Of a DNA stretch of 64,000 nucleotides, positions 1 to 12,800 are shown one piece after another. Each line of letters starts with the position of its first letter. Position 1 is the first letter of the stretch. Below the pieces are notes generated by a model that ran no database searches, had not been told where the DNA came from, and saw only the letters and a program-made list of their open reading frames with translations. Origin of the DNA: Seriola aureovittata (Eukaryota > Chordata > Actinopteri > Carangiformes > Carangidae); contig NC_079364.1 of NCBI RefSeq assembly GCF_021018895.1, positions 34,403,082 through 34,467,081 on the forward strand. Direction: 5' to 3'. Made by a program: the position numbers and the translations under genes.

Positions 1-433
1 AAAGTTATCAGCTACACCTGAGAATGCGATACTGTTGTAAAGCGCTGTTTCCACTTTTCCAGCGTCTGAATCGGCTCTTTCCCTCGTTAAAGCTGTCTGA
101 GTGTATCAAAAATCTGAGCGTTCACATTAAGTGGGATCTCTACACAGAACACTTCAGGATAAGTTTTCCTGTCTATTTGAGTAGCATTCATGAAGAATAT
201 GATGGATTTCATGTTTACATGTAATAAAGTTATCAGCTGCACCTGAGAATGCGATACTGTTGTAACGCTCTGTTAAGCGTCAGGATCTGCTCTAAGTCCT
301 CGTCAGAAGCGTTCTCTGTGTCTGAGAACTGAGTTTTTGTCACTCATTGTCCTGTCTATACAGAACACTTCAGGATAAGTTTTCCTGTCTATTTGAGTAG
401 CATTCATGAAGAATATGATGGATTTCATGTTTA
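1..433. repeat. tandem duplication of a ~216-225 bp unit
   Basis: Two copies are visible. 'aaagttatcagct' begins copy 1 at 1 and copy 2 at 226, and the block starting 'cagaacacttcaggataag' recurs at 145 and 361. The copies agree closely at both ends but differ in the middle (shorter and rearranged in copy 2). The first copy lies at the window edge, so further copies may exist to the left. No coding potential is recognised. Confidence 0.85.
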
Positions 434-714
434 TGTGGCGATGCGAGGGCTCAGAATGTTATACTACGATTATTAAATTTAGGACAAAGAAACCAACAAC
501 GCCACCCTGGGAATTGCACCCAGGGAATTGTAAATAAATATAACTATAAAGGAAGGCACACAGGTAAGTAATACAAGGAAGGGCAGGAGACGTGGTTCAC
601 GGTAGCAAAAATAATGAACACGTTTATTGGAAGTTGGTCTCACAAGTTAAAAAGGGTAGTTCACGACCGAACTAATAATTAACACCCTGCTCCAATAGCT
701 GAGGCTCACCAACG
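434..714. other. no gene seen; AT-rich sequence ahead of an LTR-element fragment
   Basis: No convincing ORF. A short repeated phrase, 'cccagggaattg', occurs near 505-530. This stretch may be interior sequence of the Gypsy-like element whose C-terminal reading frame starts at 715, but nothing diagnostic is visible. Confidence 0.4.
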
Positions 715-1107
715 GTGAGGGACAATGTGGGGGGAAGGAGTCCAAAACAAGAAAAGGCACCCCACGCTCACGTGACACACACAAAGGTGAAGTGCAAAGC
801 AACCAAATCCAGAATCACTGCCAACACAGAACTGGCAAACAAGGGTCAAAGAGACAATGTTGCAGAGGAAATTGGACTGACGGACACTAGTTCTGCTCAG
901 GATGAAAGACAATCAGAGGCTAGATGGCCAACCAGAACTAGAAGAGAACCTGACAGATTGTCATACCAAAATCTTGGAAACCCCTTGACTCTGGTCATGC
1001 GCTCCATATTGCATAGTCTTGACCAAGTTTTCACAGAAGCCCTTGATTTGCCCATTGTATCAAGCCCTTCACCTTTGCCTTACATAAGTCCAGTTATTGA
1101 TATTTAA
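715..1107 (+). mobile_element. C-terminal end of a Ty3/Gypsy-like LTR retrotransposon polyprotein
   Basis: An open frame of 130 codons. Its middle has the pattern RxRREPDRLSYxxLGNPL, typical of the tail that follows integrase in fish Gypsy-type polyproteins. It ends 33 bp before a purine-rich tract (1141-1153) and a TGTAACC start, which is the expected order of pol end, polypurine tract and 3' LTR. Protease, reverse transcriptase and integrase cores are absent, so this is only a 3' remnant. The family call is inferred from the tail motif and layout. Confidence 0.5.
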
Positions 1108-1140
1108 GTGTAAGTTGACATGCAGAGACGCATGCCAATT

Positions 1141-1533
1141 AAGGGCGGGTGGATGTAACCCCATGAAAATTTAGACAGGTTACGAAATATATTTTATTAT
1201 TGTTTTATGTAAATTGTTTTCGTTTCTATGCACATTCACTAAAAGAGTTGTGTTGTGACTGTAGTTTCCTTAAGCAACCACAAGGGGGCGCTCCTTGTTT
1301 AGACAGTGCAGGAAATGTAGTGTCGCGTGCATTGCATGCAGGGAGACAGACACGATAGTTAAGCTCCGATACTGATAATGCCACGAGTGCCACGAGTGCC
1401 ACGAGTTTTGCCTTTTGTGGGAAGAGTGTTGTTTTGTTTTCATGCATATCAGTGTTATTGTGTGGTTGAGTTGTGACCGATGTTCCATGACGGCTGTGAC
1501 GGAGGAATTGCCATGTTTTGTTGTTTTTTTTCC
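1141..1533 (+). mobile_element. polypurine tract and 5' part of a 3' LTR (runs into gap)
   Basis: Purine-rich 'aagggcgggtgga' is directly followed by 'tgtaacccc', the TG start expected of an LTR, just downstream of the polyprotein tail. The LTR includes a near-consensus CTCF-like site, a triple 'ccacgagtg' run at 1381-1407, and T-rich sequence up to the gap. Its right end is not visible because of the 500-N gap. Confidence 0.45.
1278..1294 (+). promoter_or_regulatory. CTCF-like binding motif
   Basis: The 17-bp sequence CCACAAGGGGGCGCTCC matches the well-known vertebrate CTCF core (CCASYAGRKGGC-type) almost fully. It lies within the inferred LTR. Binding is inferred from the motif alone. Confidence 0.5.
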
Positions 1534-2033
1534 NNNNNNNNNNNNNNNNNNNNNNNNNNNNNNNNNNNNNNNNNNNNNNNNNNNNNNNNNNNNNNNNNNN
1601 NNNNNNNNNNNNNNNNNNNNNNNNNNNNNNNNNNNNNNNNNNNNNNNNNNNNNNNNNNNNNNNNNNNNNNNNNNNNNNNNNNNNNNNNNNNNNNNNNNNN
1701 NNNNNNNNNNNNNNNNNNNNNNNNNNNNNNNNNNNNNNNNNNNNNNNNNNNNNNNNNNNNNNNNNNNNNNNNNNNNNNNNNNNNNNNNNNNNNNNNNNNN
1801 NNNNNNNNNNNNNNNNNNNNNNNNNNNNNNNNNNNNNNNNNNNNNNNNNNNNNNNNNNNNNNNNNNNNNNNNNNNNNNNNNNNNNNNNNNNNNNNNNNNN
1901 NNNNNNNNNNNNNNNNNNNNNNNNNNNNNNNNNNNNNNNNNNNNNNNNNNNNNNNNNNNNNNNNNNNNNNNNNNNNNNNNNNNNNNNNNNNNNNNNNNNN
2001 NNNNNNNNNNNNNNNNNNNNNNNNNNNNNNNNN
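1534..2033. other. assembly gap (500 N)
   Basis: Exactly 500 N, the usual fixed-size placeholder of a scaffolder, so the true size is unknown. Reading frames that run across it are artefacts. Confidence 1.
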
Positions 2034-2208
2034 GCTTCTGAGTCGCTCCCTTCGGAAAGGAAGGGATGCCTCGTTAAACGTCTCCGAGGCCCGCTTGCTG
2101 GGACGAAAAATTTTGTCAAAAGTCCACAAATTGGGTATCTACGGACTCGGCTCGTCACGCTGAGTAACATATGTCAGCCCCAGCCTTCTGAGTCGCTCCC
2201 TTCCGACG
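2034..2208. repeat. short direct repeat next to the gap
   Basis: 'cttctgagtcgctcccttc' occurs at the gap edge (2035) and again at 2185, 150 bp later. The gap may therefore hold more copies of a tandem unit. The surrounding sequence is GC-richer than its neighbours. Confidence 0.5.
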
Positions 2209-2390
2209 ATTCGACTGCCTCTGTGGTTGTTTGTGTAAAAAGCTCTGCAGCAGACGAAACCTTCCTGCATTATCTCTGTTTCTGTCTTAGTCTCCTTCTC
2301 CAGGATGAAAACGGCATGATGACGCAGGTAGCACCAGCAAAGGATGACTCACTAAACAGTTAGCGCTAATACGCTTAATGCGTGAGCACA

Positions 2391-2466
2391 TGCACACACA
2401 CACACGCACGCACGCGCACACACACACACACACGCACACACACACACAAACATACACACAAACACT
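2391..2466. repeat. (CA)n microsatellite with CG interruptions
   Basis: About 75 bp of CA dinucleotides interrupted by CACG steps and ending in ACAAACA. Confidence 0.95.
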
Positions 2467-4311
2467 CAGCAGTAGCCTGTAAACAGGCTCCTCTCTCTGT
2501 TTTCTCTTTCTAACAGCCCATTGTAAACATCCTAATTAATTTCAATAGCCCTAAAGTAGCTGCAAGGCTGCGGTTCATCAGGCCTCTTCAGGTTCCATAA
2601 AGACTAGTTTGAATCCTGGCAACTAAAGGGGACACTGCACATGTTTCCTCATGTTACAACAAGAAAAGGAAAATAACTCAGTGAAACCTACAGACGGTGA
2701 AACTGAAGGACAGAAATAAGCTACTGCATTTCATGAAGTCTGAAAGTTTTCAACTACAAATTCACACACACATTTTCACTGGTAAGTTCCTTCTATGTGC
2801 TTGTCCATGCGACCACTGATGTGTATCTACTACAGTAATGTCATCAGGCGCAGGGGATACATCTACAACTAGCACACAGGAAGTAAACAAATCCAGGAAC
2901 AGCTACTTGGTTACGTGTAGCATGTGTATTATTTGTTTCTATCATGTACTTGCTAGTTCTTGTCTTTGCAATGTGGCAGCTTCATTTGTTATCGGTGTAG
3001 TTAATAATTGTAAAGGTTTGCAGTGGAGCACATAGACAGGTATGATTCGTCTGTTATAGAGTGACATCACTGGAAATATTCTTTAGTTGCACTAAAATCA
3101 ATGTTCAGTGATAGAACATAGGAACACATGGCTGCCACATCAATTAATTTAATTATGTTCAATGATTAAATCTAAGAAAACACGGTCATCAGTCCCCACT
3201 GCGGTGTCCTTTGGAGAGTTTGGATGGATATAGAAGTGTAGTCGACGACGATGGCGAGATTTGGTTGAATGTGTTGAACAGTGTATTAAGCTCAGTGCAT
3301 GTAAATGTTGAGGTGTTATGGAAATGAAAATGTAAATCAGAAGAAACCGTGGAGTTCAGATGGACTATTATGATATGAGACCTATGAATCTGTCACACAA
3401 CATACAAAAGGCATTTTGCAAGTATAGAAGCAGAGGTCGAGCTAAGCTGTAAAAACAGAGGAGATTTAGTTTTTTACTTCTATGAACAATATTTCTGTAT
3501 TTATCAGTTTTTTTCCCCCTTTTTATCCCAGGCTGAGAGAACGTCTTTGCGACCGCATGACGCTGCTGCTATAGTGTTTTCTGTTGGGTTGTTTTAACAT
3601 TCATTTTTGTACTGACTGGAGCAGCTTGTAGAGCAGCTTTAAATGGACTCGTTAAATTTAAATTCATTTAAAAAAATGATCAAGACTTTGTGCCTGATTC
3701 CTTCCTTCATTAAATGAATGAAAGGAACTAACCAATGGCTAATGTTAGCAAATGTTAGCTAATGGTAGCCAACGTTTGCTAGACGTTGCTGTTTAACTGA
3801 CATTACTAGCTTAGCTCAGTTATTTTAATTTTTTGAAATACAAAGAGTTCAAGATATTAATGTCGACAGTTTCACAGACATCTGTTTTATAAAGTCAGTC
3901 TAGGGGGAAATACTCAGACACACCATATCTGACTGTCGTATCCGTGAGTCCGTTTTGGCCAGCTCTCAGTTAGGTCAATGATTAATTAAAACAACTGACT
4001 CTGGCAAATGTTCAGCAACAGTTAAATTCAATTATATCCACAAGAAGGTTATTTATTTATTTATTTCATTTTAAATATTAGGTCATCATAAAAAAAAATC
4101 TCCCTTTCATTCTGCTTTGAAGAAAACAGTTTGATAATAATATTCATAATGAAAAGTAGTCAGCTGTATATATTTTCAGGTAGTGTTAACAGGGCACAGC
4201 AGAGGGTGTGGTGTGTCCTGGGTGGATGTAGAATGGGCTGTGTGGGTGGTTACTGCAGAGAGAAGGTGGGAGTGTGTGAGGTGTGAGGGTGTAGATGGTA
4301 GGGGGACTCAC
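2467..4311. other. no gene seen
   Basis: AT-rich intergenic or intronic sequence. If the map4-like gene continues leftwards this is intron. I looked for the next expected MAP-family exon on the minus strand (second tubulin-binding repeat, VQIVSKK-like) and did not find it here. A short run of 'gttagctaatg'-like words occurs at 3740-3790. Confidence 0.5.
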
Positions 4312-4368
4312 TCTGGCCTTGGCCGCAGGGGCACAGGGGTCTGATGTCTTGTTCGGGGTGGAGGAGAC
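4312..4368 (-). CDS. map4: map4-like exon after the first tubulin-binding repeat
   Basis: 57 nt, phase 0 on both sides, encoding [19 protein letters not shown]. The acceptor is 'ttcccag' and the donor a strong GTGAGT. It joins in frame to the GGGK end of exon 8519-8775. In mammalian MAP4 a comparable insert separates repeat one from the next repeat; here it would be a short version. It is the last exon of this gene seen in the window. Confidence 0.6.
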
Positions 4369-7300
4369 CTGGGAAGACAACCACCCCCTGGTCAATAGAA
4401 CCTCCAACAAACCACATGCCACAACACAGCGGGGTGGAAGAGCAGGTGGAGCGGTGGGAATGAGGTGCCGACCAGGTGGAGCGAGGGCGGGGGGAAGGGC
4501 TGGACCGATCAGACGGGTGTATGGGCTACTACAGCTAATCATAAGGGAAGCATAGTATATGACTGCATGGAAAATAACTGCGTGGATCAAAAAGAAGCAA
4601 AGTGAACCAAGCTTTAGCCCAATGTGTGGGTGTATGAATAATTTTAAATAATCGACAGCAGTCGCACTAATTACATTTAATAGTTAACAATGTGTCAGTC
4701 AAATGGGGGAGGAGGAAGTGGATTAAACATACGTGTACACATGTCAGATACACTGCATGAGATGGATAATAACAGCCATTTAATTGGCAGTAAAATGGAG
4801 ATGTAAGACAATTTCATCCTGACAATCAAATGTCAGCACAAAAAGAGTGTCAGCATAAATACACAACCAGGAAAAAACACATCAAATGTCACATTACTGT
4901 TGTTCAGACACACAACCACCAGTCCAATCCCTAAAACACTGAGGATGGAAAGGTTGTTAGATCAATAAGCTGCTGTTGAATGGAAAATATTAAAATACAT
5001 AACAGACAAGTCAATAATAGTATCACTGGCATCTGAATGAGTCAGTGCCTCTTGCGATGATGCACGGTGGCGATGTGTTTGTGTGCGTTTAGTGGCTTCA
5101 CTCTGATAGACTGATGGAAAGAGGACAAGCACGTCTCTGAAACGCGAAGTGAGGCGGCGCAGCAGGACCAGACCTGCAGCACATGAACATGAGAGGCTGA
5201 ATAGTGACCAAACATTTTGTTTTTGTCAGTGTGACGCCGACAACCAGACACTCTGCAACACTTCCCCCCCCCCGGTGACTCTTCTTTTGGAGAGAAAGCG
5301 GCAGCTCCTTCTCCACACTGATCTAACTTTAATTGGCCATGTAATCATGTCTAAGTGACACAGGTTGAGGAAGCGAGGAGTCGCTGTGAATATGAAAAAG
5401 AGTATTGGAAAAAAGGAGCGAGCATGCCGTTTCATTGGATAAATAAGGGGGAGATGATGTCTCCCAGCCAGTGACTGCGGTATGTTAGCCTGTGCTACCA
5501 GTGTGACCAGGTAGAAGGGCTTTAAGGGAAAGTAAAGAAGATGAAAGTGCACTTTGAGATCTGCACCTCCAACGAACCTTTACATCAACACAGAAAAGCA
5601 GAGATTGAAATGGAGCAGTTCCAGACTAACAGACAGAAATATCTAATGCTAAAGAAAACAAATTAAATTTGAAGATCTGAAGAGGCAACCGTGAAAACAT
5701 GCAAACACATGGAAAGATAAAGGAAGGAATTAATTAAAAGGAATTAAAGAAAAAGATGAAAATAGTGGCTGGAAGAATAAATTAAGTGCCAGTTTCATGT
5801 CTGACTGCTATGTAGCAAATAGAAGCCAAATATTAAGCTACTTCTTCAAATGACCTCAACCTTGATCTGCTATGAAGTTACACATTTATGCATTGGTAAT
5901 GATAATGCAGTAAACTCAGAGAGGACGACAGACAACACAGCAGAGATGGAAAGAGGACGAACCGGACAGACACATTAAATCACACGGCACAGCTGCAGGA
6001 GGAGAGGCGACGTTTGTGATTCAAAGCGTCAGCGCAAAAGACAGACGGCCACAAACACTGACGGCACAACTAGGCGTCTGAGCAATGAACACACTTTCAT
6101 CACAACGGAAAAGGATAGCTGACATGCACAGAAACTGTTTTTCATTGTGGCTGCACCTTTTAGGATGGTGGGGGGGGTGCGGGGAAACAAATGGCAGCAT
6201 TAGGCGTGGTCAACAATGATAACGCTGGATGTTGAACCGAATCAACAGACAAATGACAGATAAAAAGTGGACGGAATAAGGAAACCTAATGCATAAATAG
6301 AGACACGTATAGCTGCCCTCTCTTCGGTTAGGTGAGGTTGTATAAGAAATCACTGTCCGCGGTGCTGAGCTCAGTCATATATGAGTTTTTATGGTGTGGG
6401 CATTTCATTTGTCAAATAAAGAGCAGAGGATGTGTGTTAACCGCTTGAATGTTGGCATGCTGGTATTATATTCCCTCTCCTACTCATCACTCATTACAAA
6501 TGCTAATTTGAGCATTGTTGTTTACAGAGTATTAATCAAACAATCAATCAATCAGACCTAATTTGTATAGCACTTTTCATAGAAATAATCTAACACAAAG
6601 TGCTTTACAGAAAATAAAAATAAAAATCCCGCCCACCATCATCCCCATCCACGCACAGAGCAATAAATGACTATGTTATAAATAAAAAAAAACAATAAAA
6701 GTAAAACAATAATGACAGGAACTGAGGAAATGCTATTGTGATTCTAATAAATCTGCAATGAGGAAACACCAAAGACGGGAAAACAAAGATGAAGAACAAT
6801 GATGTATTGAAGTGAGTAAAACCGCAAATGAAAGGTGGGGAATTTAAAAGGAAAACAATCCACAAATTTGGAATAAAATAAAAGGACACATCAGGAAAAC
6901 GGCCTAAAATGTGTGAATAAATAGACAAAAATAAATGAATAAAATTAAAAGACTTCAGTCTTCTGTTCTTCTTCTTCTGTTACTATCAGTTAAGAACCAT
7001 TTCCAAACTCAAGCCAAATTGTGCCTTTCCATAATATAGAAAAAAGTCATTCAATTAAGGACATCCCCCAGCTCGTCTGCAGGCGATCCAAAATGCAGCT
7101 TCACAGATGTTGACTGGTCCGAAAAAGTGAGAGCACCCCCCCAAGCCTCCCTTCATTGGCTTCCTGTCCATTGTAGAATTCAATTTAAGACCTTGCTGAT
7201 TGCTTTCAAGGCTCTAAATGGTCAGGCCCCATTTTATATCACAGACCTTATTCCCTGCAGTCAGCTCCCTCCATCGCTGCTTTTAAATCTAAGCTAAAGA

Positions 7301-9775
7301 CACATTTTTATACGCTGGCCTGTTTGGCCCTTTAATCTTTTAATCTGTTGTCATGTCTATAATTCATTGGTATTTGTCCCTTGTTGTCATTGGTATGTTT
7401 CTGCCTGTGTTCTCTTTGTGTCCTGTCGTACAGCACTTCAGTCAGCTTGAGATGTGCTGTAGAAATGAGCAAAGTGCCTGTTTGTCTTTAAATGTACATT
7501 TAAGTCAAGTCAAGTCAGAGATTGTGACGTTAATTCTGGCCCATGGCTCCACTTCTAAGCTGTGATTGGACAGTTAATTGTTTTTCATATTGGAATCAAC
7601 AGTGCTTTGCGTTCAGTGTTGGTAGGCCTACGCTGCTCTCTGCTGGACATCACTGAAATACAATACATCCCTTCACTTAGATTTTTTCTTTATTATTATT
7701 TTTTTGGCCATTTATGCTTTTATGAGATAGAACCTGTAGAGAGAGACAGGAAATACAAACGGTCCGTCGAGCCACGACTCAAACCGGGGACTCCATGTGG
7801 TACGGGACCTAACCATTCGGCTGCAAAGTCGCCGTAAAAAACAATTTGTTAAGTTATTAAAGACAAGAAACTAAACTGTAGTTTTAACATGTGTTTTTCA
7901 TGCAACTGTGACACAGTAATTGCATTCATAAAATAGAAATACATACAACTATTTGTGCTCCTCACTTTTTTTCTTTTTTTGTTTTAATGGAGGGATTTGA
8001 AACCTTCCTCAGTGAGCCCACTGAGACGTGGTCGTCATTCAGGACCTCTTTCTGTCGCCTCTACCGCTCTCTGTGATCACTCATTTATATGTTATTATGC
8101 AGCAGCTGTTGTCATTAACCTGTGGTTGATTATTATGGTGATTATTTTGTCCGATGTCATTATCGTGAAGTAGATGATTGATGAACTTCTCAGTGCAGAT
8201 GCACAAGAATCAAAAACTGCCTGTGATCCTTTTTTCTTAGCAAACTAGAGAGCTGATATTCCTTAAAGAAATTGTTATCTCTGTTAAACAGTGTTAACAT
8301 TTTAACATTTATTCTGACAGTCTGGTCCAAGTGTAGAGGAAGTACACCGAGTAAAACATGTAATGATGACGTACAGCACATAGCAAGTATTTGGATTGCA
8401 AACTAAGTGGTGCCAAATCATTGCTGATACAATGCTGCAACAACTGAGGAATATTAGCAGGTGCGTGGCCGTTCTGCACGAATCACAGAGCTCCCTTGTA
8501 TTGTCTGGTTTGTCCTACCTTTCCTCCGCCAGGCTGGTACTTGATGTTGTCGATGGATCCGATCTTGGAGCGGACGTTCTTCAGGTCCGGTGTTGGGGCG
8601 TTGATAGGCCGGGGGGTTCGATGAGCACGGGGCACTGCCGGCTTCTTCTCCATCGGGGTCTGCTTGGGCACGGGGGGTTTGGTGATGACCCGGCGGCGGT
8701 GGCTGGTGCTGGTGTCACCGTTAGTGGAGGCAGCCGGAGTGCCAGGAGTGGTGGTGGAGGCCGGGCGAGGACGAGCTGCAGAGAAAGGAAGCCGAACTTG
8801 TCACAACTTCTAATTCTCTTGGAAAGTGATTATTAGCAAAGATGAGATGTCTCGGTTCAAAGGGGTAAAAAGTGACCGTACAATTGCATCATCAACAAGC
8901 CACATATTATATCTAGTAAAGAGGAAAGAAGGGGACTTTGTGATCTTCGTACTCATCACTGAGGTAAACTTATTGCTCAGTACATCATGTCTAAATATAA
9001 TGTGCTTCTACTGTGTAAATGGGCAGTAAAAAATTACAGCATATTTATTGTCCCCTTGGAGGTGCCTTAAGCAGCTTTTACAACCTTGTCCATAACTTTT
9101 ATTTCATTTTGGTGACATTTGTAGGATCCCATGAGAACAATCCTGAGATAATGATAATACTTCTCTTAAATGCCAGCACAAATGTGTCTTTGTTTGTTAC
9201 CTGCAGTCTTGGGTTTCTTGGCCTCTCCCGTCTTGCTCTCAGCCTTGTCGTTCTTGTTAGCTGTGTAGTACAGACAGCACACAAGCTCAACAACGCTAAT
9301 ATGAAACACCGGTAGCCTTATAGCCAAATACTTTATCACTTCTGCCACACTGTTGTTTAACTAAGAATCAGCATGCAGGTAGTTCTGGACAAATACCGGC
9401 TGTAGAATCTGTGTTGCAGACTGAGAAACAGTGCTAGCATGCTTTGTTGCCATATGTTCAAATGAGTTGTATTCTATTTAGGAAAAATCTGTGTAATGCC
9501 AGATTTTCTTTTTTAGATCAGATTTACAGTGTGCAGCATCTGTTTCACTGCTCTGGCTTTGCTTTTGTAAACGTTGCTCATAATTTGACAGAGCATGTTA
9601 AAATCAACGAATTTAAAAACAGTGTATACGTTTTTTTAAAATCACAATGCTCCTTTTCCTCTCACCTGGGAACAGACAGACAAAGCAATAACTGTAGTTA
9701 CACTTCATGGGCAAACAGTGTTGTTAGCATATAGGCTACGGGTATGTTTACTTGCTGTTTGATGCATGTAATTAG

Positions 9776-9815
<40 letters not shown>

Positions 9816-12800
9816 AGCATTGCACTTTTCCCCCAGTCAATCTTTATTTGCTCACTTGCAAACTAAGCTGCTAAAGTAGATTTTAGCATGAAAGCTAATG
9901 GTTGCTGTTCAGTCTGTGGCTCTTGTGTAACATAATGCTGCCTGACCCTGTGTGACTGTCTGCTCTGCCTGTGACAGAACGCTGACATTACTGCTTAATA
10001 AAATATAGACGGGCACAGCACAGTATTTTGGTAAATGTATGCAAAACTAAAGGGGCACAATTATGAAACGAAAAATAGAAAAGACAAATACTTCCCTTTC
10101 GATTTCACAGGACAAGTGATTTAAAAAAGCGTGTATGTATGTATGTATACTGCAGCAGACAAAAAAAAAATCTAATTTATTTTCAGATGGACTTTAAAGC
10201 TCCACTGATCAGTCATTTTTATATGAATAATAACTCAAGTTTTTGTGGCATTTTAGCCTCTTTTATTTCCTGGTTTTGGTTTTACAGCACATTAACTGTT
10301 TCTGACTGATCTCATCGACCCTGTTCCCAGCAGCTGTAGTTCGCTGTTTGTAGCAAAAAGCTAAGGACAAGGCTCCAGATGAATGCTATCATCTGTGTCT
10401 GCTGGATGTGATAAGAGAATTGTTTGATAATAACTTGTTAGTTATGGCAACTTTATAATAACACAATAATAATAATATTATAGCTTTATACTTTTCTAAA
10501 CCCACTTTACACAGTGCGTTACACAAAGCATCAGAATAAAACATGCAGGTAATATAAGGCAACAGAGTCAAAACAAGCAAATCACAAATACAATTAAAGT
10601 GTCTAAGTATTATGGTGCAAATAAACCAAAGGCAGCATCACCAGCGAGATCAATAAAACCATAAAAACAAAGAGGTGAGTCATCTGGACAATAAAAAAAC
10701 AAGACTAAGTCTAAGCCTAGTATATGTCTGGACCGCCTCTGGTCAAAATTCTGATTTTATAACTGTGACGTCGTTTTGACAAAATCACCAAACACACAAT
10801 TAAAGTCAGAGACTGAGCTGTGATTTCAGCTGTTTTTACTGTAACATGATCACTCAGAGAGAGAGAGACTGTCTTTATTTTTCACAGCCTCCGTCTGGGA
10901 TCCACAATACTGTAGTCTTTATTTACTTCAACTCCAGAAAGTCACAGACTTTTATTAGAGGCAGGTCTTTATGTCTGACTCCCTCTGTTTGATATGTAGA
11001 GTCGGTAATAGTCGTTAGTACGAAGCCTCGTTACCGAAGACTTCTCTCTTTCCTGCTCCCTCTGCTCTGTGCGTCTTATATTTAGTTATCCCTCTGCCTC
11101 CTTTAGTAATAATGATATATGGAATGAAAGTAGTTTATTTGCTGTAATGGATGCGAGGCTCAGTGTATTGAAGTGCTCCTCCTCCTCCCTGCTGTTCCCG
11201 AGCAGCTGGGAAACCAGAGCAGTCCAGCCAAAAAAAATCATAAAACAATGTGATTATATGTTATGGCTGTGGGATTATCAGGTTGTTATTGTCCAGTTAT
11301 TGTGCCCACATGTGCCTCAGCTGTGAATCAGCGTTTCATCATATAATTTTTCAAATAAAAGTTGTAGAAAGGATTTGCTACGTGTTCCCGATCGCTCGGC
11401 TGTACAGGAGATTCTTGGGCTTCCGGTGAGGTGAAGAATGTGTCACTTGCCGTCTGAGCAACATTGAGTCACTTCACTGTTTACGGAGGTGTGACAGGAT
11501 GTCCATCATGTTGATGAAGTGGTGTTCGTAATGCTGCCATCATGTGGCGAGTTCATCATGAAATTTGACTGAACAGCCATCGGGTCAACAGTCACAAAAA
11601 TAACGGAGTTCACTCGTGCTAAACTAAAATGAAATATGCACCTTGCGGTAGATAAAATGCTTCACTGTGAACTGGGTGAATGAATCATATTCTCTGAGGG
11701 TGCTGAGCTGAATGTACAAAAAGCAGAATATCTGTTTGACTGTTTGAACAGGGCTCAGACTGAGTCACAGCTCCGTCACTTAGAGAGGTGAGATCCTGTT
11801 GCTGATGTGATAAAAATACCAGTCTGGTGCCTTCGAAAGTCAGCACTCCAATCCAATAAAGTATAACATATGGCAGCGATTCAGTCAGTTAGCCTGTTGC
11901 CTGGAGCGGCGCCAGGCAACACTGTGACTCATTGTTCCAGCCGCTGTAGAGAGTTCAGGTCCTGTTGTAGATGTCACGGCGCACTGGCGGCAACTATGAT
12001 CCGGCCAAAGCAGAGCGGAAATACCACCTCTGTCACTGTGTGTGTGTGTGTGTGTGTGTGTTGTATGTGTGTGTAAATACGTACCTGCAGTTTTGCTTGC
12101 AGCAGTTGCAGAGGAGCCGTTCTTACTGCAGCTGGACGTGGTGTGGGCGTGGCCTTTGGAACCGATGGGCGTTTCTCACCATTTTCTGGAGTCTGGAAAT
12201 CAGACGAGAGTAGAGATAAGCTGTGGGTGACAGTCTATAAGACTATTTATGTTAATGTCTGTATGTACTGCTACTGCTGTTACTGCTGTTACTGCTGTGT
12301 AAAGACTGCGTTATCAAACACCGTTCATGCGACAGAGACTGGAAACAAAGATGGTGAAGACAGAGGTGTGAAGAGTCGCCTGATTTCATCCTGTTAGACC
12401 TTTGTGTTAAATTGTGTCATGATAAGTGTATTAATTCATGAGTTATGGCCCAAAATGTGTTTTGTGAGGTCACGGTGACCTTGACCTTTGACCTTCAACC
12501 ACCAAAATGTGCATGTGTGTCAGATTTGAAGAGGACAGGGAGAAGGGACAGAGACGGAAATGGGACAGACAGACAGATGTCTTCAAAAAAACAAGAGCGG
12601 GAGAAGGAATGATGATTTTAATGTTGTCAGACTGAAAAAACAAACCGGACCATGAGGAGCTTTTAAAACCAAACAAGGCAAGTGCTTCATGTTTATCTTC
12701 ATTTATCTTTTGGATCAAAAGTAAGTGGTAACACAAGTGTTTCCTCAATAAAAGGTCTGTTCGTCTGCAAATTTAATTATCATACACTACACTCCTACAT

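Noticed and set aside
1226..2363. Frames crossing the first gap on both strands
   Set aside because: They consist mainly of unknown residues from N and are artefacts; the same holds at the other two gaps.
4295..4555. 86-codon plus-strand frame and the 134-codon minus frame around it
   Set aside because: The plus frame is antisense to the 57-nt map4-like exon; the minus frame runs beyond both splice sites of that exon into intron sequence.
8396..8836. 146-codon plus-strand frame
   Set aside because: Antisense shadow of the map4-like exon 8519-8775.
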